NCBI GenBank assembly: GCA_904502205.1
Contig: CAJGDR010000066.1
Location: 1 to 5,211 of the forward strand
Source of the DNA: an uncultured Bacilli bacterium
GTDB taxonomy: Bacteria; Bacillota_I; Bacilli_A; ML615J-28; CAG-313
DNA length: 5,211 nt
Reading direction: 5' to 3'
Positions 1 through 5,211 of the stretch are shown in pieces. Positions within the stretch are counted from its first letter, which is position 1. Every line of letters starts with the position of its first letter. The notes under the pieces were generated by a model. That model was not told where the DNA came from. It searched no databases and was given only the letters and a program-made list of their open reading frames with translations. The translations under genes were made by a program, and so were the position numbers.

Positions 1-1261
1 TAGCTTCTACACCATAGAATAATGTATGATCACTTGCAATACCTGGTGTAATATAATTTAATGCTTCCATCATTTCAATTAATGATTTCATTGTGTTGTA
101 TGGAAGTACTAATCCTAAGTCACCTGGAATAGCTTCTTTAAGTGTTGGTTTAACAAAACCTTCGTTAATTCTTTTTGCAGTAGATCTTCTTCCTTTTTTG
201 ATATCACCATATTTTTGAACAATTACTGAACCATTTGTAAGTCTATTAGCTAAACTTGAAATTTCTTCAGCATATTCATTTGGTTCATTAAATGGTGAAT
301 CAAATGAATGAGATACTAATAATGCAAAGTTAGTGTTTTTACTACCTAATTTGATATCGTTATATGAATGTCCATTACATAACATAATACCATGATGGTT
401 TTCAATTACAACGTGCCCACTTGGGTTTGAACAGAATGTTCTAACTGTCGTACCAACACTTGTATTAAAGATAAATTTACCTTCATATAAATTCTTATTA
501 ATTTCATCCATGATGATATCAAGTGTTTCTACACGTACACCAACGTCTACACGATTATTTGTAAATTCAATTCCTTTATTAGATAAAACTTGAGTTTGCC
601 AATGAGCACCAGTTCTACCAACCCCAAGTAATAAATACTTAGTTTCAATTACTTCGTCATTAGCAAGAATTACACCTTTAACTTCACCATCTTCAACTAA
701 AATATCTTTTACTTCAGTTTGGAAAGCATAATCAATATGTGGTTTCATTGTTTCATAAATATTAGCTAATAATTTTAAATTAACTTCAGTACCTAAGTGT
801 CTAACTTCACTTCTTAATAGTTTTAAGCCAGCACCCATTGCACGTTTTTCAATGTCATATACTTCTTTTGTATGTGGATCTGTAATAACATCTGGTGCAC
901 CATGTTTTAAGTTAATCGCATCAACATAACGGATTAAATCTAAAACTTCTTCTTCAGGAAGATAGTCTGTCATCCATCCACCAAATTCAGAAGTAATATT
1001 AAACTTACCATCTGAGTAAGCACCACTTCCACCAAATCCTGATGTCATAGAACAAGCTGGATAACATCCGGCACTTTTGTTTTTTACTTTAGGACAACGA
1101 GATGTTTTCTTTTCTAAAATCGGGCATTTACGATTGTAAATATTTGGACCTTTATCAATTAATAATACTTTTAATTCTGGTGCTTTTAACATTAATTCAT
1201 ATGCTGAAAAAATTCCTGCTGGTCCTGCACCTACTAATATAACGTCATATTTCTTTTCCAT
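1..1261 (-). CDS. NAD(P)/FAD-dependent dehydrogenase, COG2509 type (3' end outside window)
   Basis: This is a flavoprotein oxidoreductase, probably cytosolic and of unknown substrate. The first 420 residues are visible and the frame is open to the left edge. Seen in the sequence: an N-terminal Rossmann FAD-binding fold with GAGPAG at residues 11-16 and the strand-2 acidic residue in LLIDKG (D36). Next come a cysteine-rich stretch (C46, C56, C66, C70), GFGGSGAYSDGKF at 75-87, RHLGTE near 175, GVGRTGAHW at 213-221, TFCSNPSGHVV at 275-285 and PGIASDHTLFYGVEA at the cut end. From recall of the family, these match COG2509 FAD-dependent dehydrogenases. About 40-50 C-terminal residues, including the second FAD-contacting GDGAG-like segment, should be missing. 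The start is ATG at 1261 with AGGAGA four bases upstream. It lies 12 bases after the polA stop, so it is probably co-transcribed with polA. Family assignment is firm; the reaction is not known. Confidence 0.9.
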   Translation of the reverse strand, partial: MEKKYDVILVGAGPAGIFSAYELMLKAPELKVLLIDKGPNIYNRKCPILEKKTSRCPKVKNKSAGCYPACSMTSGFGGSGAYSDGKFNITSEFGGWMTDYLPEEEVLDLIRYVDAINLKHGAPDVITDPHTKEVYDIEKRAMGAGLKLLRSEVRHLGTEVNLKLLANIYETMKPHIDYAFQTEVKDILVEDGEVKGVILANDEVIETKYLLLGVGRTGAHWQTQVLSNKGIEFTNNRVDVGVRVETLDIIMDEINKNLYEGKFIFNTSVGTTVRTFCSNPSGHVVIENHHGIMLCNGHSYNDIKLGSKNTNFALLVSHSFDSPFNEPNEYAEEISSLANRLTNGSVIVQKYGDIKKGRRSTAKRINEGFVKPTLKEAIPGDLGLVLPYNTMKSLIEMMEALNYITPGIASDHTLFYGVEA

Positions 1262-1265
1262 AATA

Positions 1266-1271
1266 TCTCCT
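1266..1271 (-). promoter_or_regulatory. Ribosome binding site of the FAD dehydrogenase
   Basis: AGGAGA lies four bases upstream of the ATG at 1261 and two bases after the polA TAG stop. It fixes the dehydrogenase start. It also shows that this gene has its own initiation signal, although no promoter or terminator fits in the 12-base gap. Confidence 0.85.
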
Positions 1272-1273
1272 AA

Positions 1274-3910
1274 CTATTTTAAATCCCAAGTTGACCCGAC
1301 TTCAACATCAACATCAAGTTTTACTTTAAGATTTACAACATTTTCCATTTCTTCTTTTAATATTTTTTTAACAATTTCTATTTCTTCTTTTTCTGTATCA
1401 ATAATAAGTTCATCGTGTACTTGTGCAACAATCTTACTATTTAGTTTTAATTCATCAAGTTTTTCTTGAACTTTAACCATAGCCATTTTAATAACATCAG
1501 CAGCAGTTCCTTGGATTGGTGCATTCATACTTGTTCTTTCACCAAACTTCTTTAAAGCGTGATTACTAGATGCTAATTCTGGAATATATCTACGTCTTCC
1601 ATATAATGTTTTAGAATATCCTGAATTTGTTGCATCTTTAACTAGTGAATCTAAGAATACTTTAATTTCTGGATAAATTGCAAAATATTTTTCAATAAAT
1701 ATCGCTGCATCAATTGGTAAAATATGTAGTGTTTCGGAAAGTCCCCAATCACTCATACCATAAACAATACCGAAGTTAACAGCCTTCGCCATACGACGCA
1801 TATCTTTAGTAACTTCTTCATAAGCAACATTATTAATTTTTGCAGCTGTTGATGCATGTAAATCTAAACCATTATTAAAGTCATTAATCATTGTTTCACA
1901 ATTAGCCATTTCAGCTAAAATTCTTAGTTCTATTTGTGAATAGTCAGCACTTAGTAACATTCCATCTTTTGTTGATGGTACAAATACTGAACGAATAATT
2001 TTACCTTCTTCTGTTCGAATTGGGATATTTTGAATATTAGGTTCTGTACTTGATAGTCGACCTGTTTGAGTTAATGTTTGTTTAAATGTTGTATGGACTT
2101 TTCCATCACTAAAGATTTCACTACTTAACCCTTGGACATATGTACTATATAATTTTGAATATTTACGATATTCTAAAATTAAAGGAATAACTGGATGTTC
2201 ATCTTTTAAGCCTTCTAAAATTTCAGCTGAAGTTGAATAACCGGTTTTATTCTTTTTTCCTTTACCAACTTTTAATTCTTCAAATAAAATTACACCAAGT
2301 TGTTTAGGTGATGCAATATTAAACTCTTTACCAATAAGTTCATAAATAATTTTTTGAAGTTCTTTAATTTTTTCTTCAAATATTTGACCAATTTCATTAA
2401 GTCTTGTTTTATCAACTTTAAATCCACTATATTCAATCTTACCTAACACTAATGCAAGTGGTAACTCAACTGTATAATATAAATTTTCTAATTCATCTTG
2501 TAATAAAAGATTAAAGATTTCATCTTGTGTTTCTTTAATTGCTACAACTTTGTGCATTCCGTATTTAGCAAACACTTCTAAATCTGGTACTTGATATTTT
2601 GTTTTCTTGCCATAGACTTCTTCATGATATTCAAGATTAACATTTTTAAAGTGTTCAAAAATACTTTTTAAATCACCAGATACATAACTTGGATTAATTA
2701 AGTATGCAGCAACTAAAAAATCATAAATAATACTTGTAACATTAACACCTAAATATTTAAGTGCAAGATATACTTTTTTAGAATCTAAAGTATGTTTTAG
2801 AATTGAAGAATCTTCTAAATACTTATTTAAATTACTATTTAAAAAGTTACCTTTTTCAATAAAATAACAATTATTATTTACTAAAAAGCTTAAACCTAAA
2901 ACATTAGAACGATGATGATTTTCACCATCTAATTCCACATCTAAATAAAATTCAGTAGTATTTTTTAATTCTTCTTCTAATAGATCTACTTGATTTATAT
3001 ATTCATTATAAGAAATTTTAACTTCTTTTGGAGCATTGTCTATTTTTAATTTTTTGATAAATGATGTAAATTCTACTTTTTCAAAGAAACTTCTTAAAAG
3101 TGAATAATTTGCATCTTTAATTAATATATCATCGAGAGTAAAATCAAATTCAATATCTTGATAGATAGTTGCAAGAAATTTAGTTTGATAAGCAATTTCT
3201 TTTGATTCATTGAAAGCAAGTTTAGCTTTTGGTGTTAATGCATCAATGTTTTCATAAATTCCATCAAGTGTTTGATATTTATCTAATAAACTAACAGCAG
3301 TTTTTGGACCAATACCTTTAACCCCTTCTAAGTTATCAGAACTATCACCAATCATAGCTTTGTAGTCAATCATTTGAATTGGTTCAAATCCCATTTTTTC
3401 TTTGAAGTTTGAAGCTGTATATTCATCAAGTTCAGTAATCCCTTTTTTTGTTAAACATACAGTAACTTTATCTTTTACAAGTTGAAGTAAGTCTTTATCT
3501 CCACTAAGACAAATGACTTCGTATCCTTCATTACTTGCTAAACGTGCCATTGAACCAACAATATCGTCAGCTTCATAATCATCAAGTTCAAGACGTTTAA
3601 TACCCATTACATCTAAGTATTCTTTAATAAGAGGAATTTGCATCGCAAGTTCTTCAGGCATTTTCTTTCTTGTACCTTTGTATGATTCTAGTTGTTGATG
3701 TCTAAATGTTTTTTTACCTTTGTCAAAAGCAACAAGCATATGATCACCTTCAATTGTGTCCATTATCTTGTTCATCATATTGACAAATCCATATAAAGCG
3801 TTAGTATATAGTCCTGAGCTAGTCTGCATTAAGTTTCCCGTATATGCAGTTGCATAATAAGCTCTAAACATTAGACTATTACCATCTAATAATATTACTC
3901 TCTTTTTCAT
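1274..3910 (-). CDS. polA: DNA polymerase I (PolA), Bacillus type
   Basis: Family A DNA polymerase for Okazaki-primer removal and repair synthesis. From the chosen start it has 878 residues, close to Bacillus PolA (about 880). The 5'-3' exonuclease domain (about 1-290) has LLDGNS with D9, YEADD at 112-116, GDKD at 137-140, GDSSDN at 188-193 and the helix-hairpin-helix GVKGIGPKTA at 196-205. A 3'-5' exonuclease-like domain follows (about 300-480); it keeps DVE (D324, E326), but the other two acidic ligands appear lost. The polymerase domain (about 485-878) has TGRLSSTEPNIQNIP from 616, motif A ADYSQIELR with D656, O-helix RRMAKAVNFGIVYG with R705, K709, F713 and Y717, and motif C VHDE at 831-834. 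The frame runs upstream to an ATG at 3985, but those 25 residues overlap the promoter. ATG 3910 has AAAGGTG six bases away and begins with the family-typical MKKRVILLDGNS. The stop is TAG, and the dehydrogenase gene follows after 12 bases. Confidence 0.98.
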   Translation of the reverse strand: MKKRVILLDGNSLMFRAYYATAYTGNLMQTSSGLYTNALYGFVNMMNKIMDTIEGDHMLVAFDKGKKTFRHQQLESYKGTRKKMPEELAMQIPLIKEYLDVMGIKRLELDDYEADDIVGSMARLASNEGYEVICLSGDKDLLQLVKDKVTVCLTKKGITELDEYTASNFKEKMGFEPIQMIDYKAMIGDSSDNLEGVKGIGPKTAVSLLDKYQTLDGIYENIDALTPKAKLAFNESKEIAYQTKFLATIYQDIEFDFTLDDILIKDANYSLLRSFFEKVEFTSFIKKLKIDNAPKEVKISYNEYINQVDLLEEELKNTTEFYLDVELDGENHHRSNVLGLSFLVNNNCYFIEKGNFLNSNLNKYLEDSSILKHTLDSKKVYLALKYLGVNVTSIIYDFLVAAYLINPSYVSGDLKSIFEHFKNVNLEYHEEVYGKKTKYQVPDLEVFAKYGMHKVVAIKETQDEIFNLLLQDELENLYYTVELPLALVLGKIEYSGFKVDKTRLNEIGQIFEEKIKELQKIIYELIGKEFNIASPKQLGVILFEELKVGKGKKNKTGYSTSAEILEGLKDEHPVIPLILEYRKYSKLYSTYVQGLSSEIFSDGKVHTTFKQTLTQTGRLSSTEPNIQNIPIRTEEGKIIRSVFVPSTKDGMLLSADYSQIELRILAEMANCETMINDFNNGLDLHASTAAKINNVAYEEVTKDMRRMAKAVNFGIVYGMSDWGLSETLHILPIDAAIFIEKYFAIYPEIKVFLDSLVKDATNSGYSKTLYGRRRYIPELASSNHALKKFGERTSMNAPIQGTAADVIKMAMVKVQEKLDELKLNSKIVAQVHDELIIDTEKEEIEIVKKILKEEMENVVNLKVKLDVDVEVGSTWDLK

Positions 3911-3915
3911 AATTT

Positions 3916-3923
3916 TCACCTTT
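3916..3923 (-). promoter_or_regulatory. Ribosome binding site that decides the polA start
   Basis: AAAGGTGA lies five bases upstream of the ATG at 3910 and matches the anti-Shine-Dalgarno consensus well. The earlier in-frame ATG at 3985 has no comparable site, so 3910 is chosen as the start. Confidence 0.85.
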
Positions 3924-3926
3924 CTT

Positions 3927-3955
3927 ATTATACCACATTTTGTTAATTTTGAAAA
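3927..3955 (-). promoter_or_regulatory. Promoter of polA (sigma-70/SigA type, extended -10)
   Basis: On the minus strand a perfect TATAAT (3932 down to 3927) is preceded by TGG, which makes an extended -10 (TGnTATAAT). Seventeen bases further upstream is TTTTCA (3955 down to 3950), four of six matches to TTGACA. Transcription should begin near 3920-3921, which leaves a leader of only about ten bases that starts inside the ribosome binding site. The -10 is strong and the -35 is moderate. This promoter lies inside the spurious N-terminal extension of the polA frame. Confidence 0.7.
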
Positions 3956-3988
3956 CTTATTATGTATTCTTTTTAAAATGGGCATAAT
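3949..3988 (+). promoter_or_regulatory. Candidate promoter region of the carboxypeptidase gene
   Basis: No single strong promoter is visible for the plus-strand gene. Candidate A is the -10-like CATAAT at 3983-3988 (five of six), with no good -35 at 16-19 bases. Its last base is 16 bases from the ATG, the same distance as the polA -10. Candidate B is TTGAAA at 3949-3954 (five of six) with TAAAAT at 3974-3979 (five of six), but the spacer is a long 19 bases; it would give a leader of about 19 bases with a complete ribosome binding site. The region overlaps the polA promoter on the other strand, so the two may compete or be co-regulated. Confidence 0.35.
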
Positions 3989-3993
3989 ATATT

Positions 3994-4000
3994 GAGGTGA
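3994..4000 (+). promoter_or_regulatory. Ribosome binding site of the carboxypeptidase gene
   Basis: GAGGTGA lies four bases before the ATG at 4005. It shares the AGGTGA core with the polA site on the opposite strand. It supports the chosen start, which also yields a proper lipoprotein signal peptide. Confidence 0.85.
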
Positions 4001-4004
4001 TTTA

Positions 4005-4769
4005 ATGAAATTTTTATTATTATTTCTTACTTGTTTTTTATTAATTAGTTGTAATAAGCCAACTGATTATGATAATTTTATTGATGAAATTTCTAGATAT
4101 CCTACTTTTAATAAAGAATTAGATTATCTTTATTTTAATGAGTACAAAAAAACAAATAATTATGTTTTAGCATTAAATAAAGTAAATCATCCAAACTTTT
4201 ACAATACAACATCAAATCAAATTATGTTTGATAACATTATGCTTATTAATAAATTTCATGGAGTAGATAGTAATTTTATTCCCGATAATTTAGTAGTTGT
4301 TGAAAATGTTGACTATATTAAAAGACCTAATGAAGTAATGTACATCGATCAAAATGCCCTTTTAAATTATCAAGATATGGTTAACGATGCAAAAAAACAA
4401 AATATTAATTTAGTACTTTATTCTGCATACCGCACATACGAAAAACAACAAAGTCTTTGGACTGATGTACCAACCTTTGATAATATGTATTTAGCTGTTC
4501 CTGGTTATTCTGAACACCATACTGGTCTTGCACTTGATATTAGTACATTAGAAGATGGTCTAACAAAAAACAAAAGCAAAGCTTATAACTATCTAAAAGA
4601 TAATGCTCATAAGTTTGGTTTTATTCTAAGATACCCAGAAAATAAAGAATCAATAACAGGTTATAATTATGAACCATGGCATTTTCGTTATGTTGGACCT
4701 ATTGCAGATGAGATGTTTAGAGAAAATTTAACGCTCGAAGAATTCATTTATAACTATGTTGCAATATAA
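4005..4769 (+). CDS. D-alanyl-D-alanine carboxypeptidase lipoprotein, VanY/peptidase M15 family
   Basis: A zinc peptidase predicted to trim the terminal D-alanine from peptidoglycan stem peptides outside the membrane (254 residues). The N-terminus is a short lipoprotein signal: K2, a hydrophobic core at 3-14, and the lipobox LISC with the acylated cysteine at C16. A family-specific linker region follows, up to about residue 115, including NFIPDNLVVV near 90-99. The catalytic domain has SAYRTYEKQQSLW at 140-152, with R143 in the SxYR substrate-binding motif. It also has PGYSEHHTGLALDI at 166-179, the SxHxxGxAxD motif with zinc ligands H171 and D178, and EPWHFRYVG at 223-231, with catalytic E223 and zinc ligand H226. 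All expected catalytic residues are present, so it should be active. It is divergent from polA and convergent with the ECF gene, so it is probably monocistronic. L,D-carboxypeptidase (LdcB-like) activity is an alternative that the sequence alone does not exclude. Confidence 0.94.
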   Translation: MKFLLLFLTCFLLISCNKPTDYDNFIDEISRYPTFNKELDYLYFNEYKKTNNYVLALNKVNHPNFYNTTSNQIMFDNIMLINKFHGVDSNFIPDNLVVVENVDYIKRPNEVMYIDQNALLNYQDMVNDAKKQNINLVLYSAYRTYEKQQSLWTDVPTFDNMYLAVPGYSEHHTGLALDISTLEDGLTKNKSKAYNYLKDNAHKFGFILRYPENKESITGYNYEPWHFRYVGPIADEMFRENLTLEEFIYNYVAI

Positions 4770-4771
4770 AA

Positions 4772-4800
4772 AGGCAATAATCGTTAAACGATTATTGCCT
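4772..4800. terminator. Bidirectional Rho-independent terminator
   Basis: A perfect 12-base-pair inverted repeat (arms 4772-4783 and 4789-4800, beginning AGGCAATAATCG) encloses the five-base loop TTAAA. It lies two bases after the carboxypeptidase stop and one base after the ECF gene stop. Read on the minus strand, it runs into a tract of five T followed by ATATT, which makes a good terminator for the ECF gene. Read on the plus strand, it is followed by the T-rich ATTATTTATTA, which makes a weaker but plausible terminator for the carboxypeptidase gene. Confidence 0.9.
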
Positions 4801-4801
4801 A

Positions 4802-5211
4802 TTATTTATTAGTTACAATCTCTAAAGCTTTGCTTATCGGATAAGAAACAAACACCCCACAAATGATTTCAACAAGTCCATTAATACCAACAAATAGTAT
4901 TACAAATGTAAATGGATTTGCTGCTCCTAACACATTTACAAAGTTTTGAATGTAGTCTGTATTATAAAAACATACACAAAGCATTGTCATAAAGAATAAT
5001 GTATTTAACACTGGAACTAATACACAAACAAGAATTTGAGCTAAATTTTTATTTTTCTTAACCAACATTTTGTGGATTAAAGAAGGTATTACACCTACTA
5101 AAATACGAGTTGGAAGACAAACTAATAGTGTTAACCATGGATTAATTGATAGTAAAACAGCTCCAAAAGGACTATATCCTAAACATTGTAAGAAGCTAAT
5201 AACACCAAATA
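4802..5211 (-). CDS. ECF transporter S component (5' end outside window)
   Basis: The membrane-embedded substrate-binding subunit of an energy-coupling factor (vitamin-type) importer, which would work with a shared EcfA/A'/T module not in this window. The last 135 residues are visible, and the frame is open through the right edge. Numbering from the first complete codon: YSPFGAVLLSINPWL at 12-26, then TLLVCLPTRILVGVIPSLI at 27-45, then a basic loop (KMLVKKNKN). Two long hydrophobic segments follow at about 56-82 and 98-122. The last contains GINGLVEII, with N110 and E114 in the place of the family-typical INGxxE element, and the protein ends near YPISKALE. This pattern fits the ECF S-component family PF12822. 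The internal ATG at 5068 would give only an 88-residue protein and has no good ribosome binding site, so it is not the start. The substrate (pantothenate, folate or another vitamin) cannot be read from the sequence. Confidence 0.85.
   Translation of the reverse strand, partial: FGVISFLQCLGYSPFGAVLLSINPWLTLLVCLPTRILVGVIPSLIHKMLVKKNKNLAQILVCVLVPVLNTLFFMTMLCVCFYNTDYIQNFVNVLGAANPFTFVILFVGINGLVEIICGVFVSYPISKALEIVTNK

Noticed and set aside
1259..1276. polA and the FAD dehydrogenase are in the same reading frame, separated by one TAG codon and four sense codons, so amber readthrough would give a giant fusion protein.
   Set aside because: The same frame arises by chance one time in three. The dehydrogenase has its own AGGAGA site and a family-typical start, and PolA ends where its homologues end. 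No readthrough element is visible.
3942..3956. Short imperfect palindrome centred on TTTTGAAAA between the divergent genes, a possible repressor site.
   Set aside because: It is too short and too A/T-simple to distinguish from background in such an AT-rich sequence, and no regulator is encoded nearby.
3910..3985. A 25-residue basic N-terminal extension of PolA (MPILKRIHNKF...).
   Set aside because: It is the promoter and leader region read as codons. There is no ribosome binding site for the ATG at 3985, and homologues lack such an extension.
3916..4000. Inverted repeat TCACCT ... AGGTGA flanking the intergenic region, which could look like an operator.
   Set aside because: The two arms are simply the ribosome binding sites of the two divergent genes, so no regulator needs to be invoked.
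1..5211. Search for CRISPR repeats, insertion-sequence ends, tRNA genes, riboswitches, toxin-antitoxin pairs or phage genes.
   Set aside because: The window is almost fully occupied by four conserved chromosomal genes, the longest gap is 94 bases, and no tandem or spaced repeats were seen by eye.

Overview
This is an AT-rich bacterial window with tightly packed housekeeping genes and no sign of a mobile element, CRISPR array, tRNA or rRNA. It most likely comes from a low-GC Firmicutes or Mycoplasmatota-like lineage, such as an uncultured gut Bacilli/Erysipelotrichia relative. The clues are the Bacillus-type DNA polymerase I, an ECF-transporter S component, strong AGGTGA/AGGAGA ribosome binding sites and the A/T-ending codons. 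All seven tryptophans in the four genes are TGG, and the three visible stops are TAG, TAA and TAA. This points to the standard bacterial code rather than the mycoplasma UGA=Trp code. A lipoprotein D,D-carboxypeptidase implies that the cell makes peptidoglycan.

Layout from left to right. Positions 1-1261 (minus) hold the first 420 codons of an NAD(P)/FAD-dependent dehydrogenase of the COG2509 type; its C-terminus lies beyond the left edge. It follows polA (minus, 1274-3910) by only 12 bases, so the two probably share an mRNA with polA first. A 94-base divergent promoter region (3911-4004) separates polA from a plus-strand VanY/M15-family D-alanyl-D-alanine carboxypeptidase lipoprotein (4005-4769). 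A strong bidirectional hairpin terminator (4772-4800) lies between that gene and a convergent minus-strand ECF-transporter S component (4802-5211), whose N-terminus lies beyond the right edge.

Two genes are longer than a closed-ORF scan would show, because they run off the window: the FAD dehydrogenase at the left edge and the ECF S component at the right edge. For polA the longest open frame begins at 3985, but the promoter and ribosome binding site place the real start at 3910.

The genes cover unrelated tasks: DNA repair and Okazaki-fragment processing, a redox enzyme of unknown substrate, cell-wall trimming and vitamin uptake. I see no convincing undescribed system. The points most worth a second look are the matching, very short predicted leaders of the two divergent genes, the partly retained proofreading site in PolA, and the four-cysteine cluster in the dehydrogenase.
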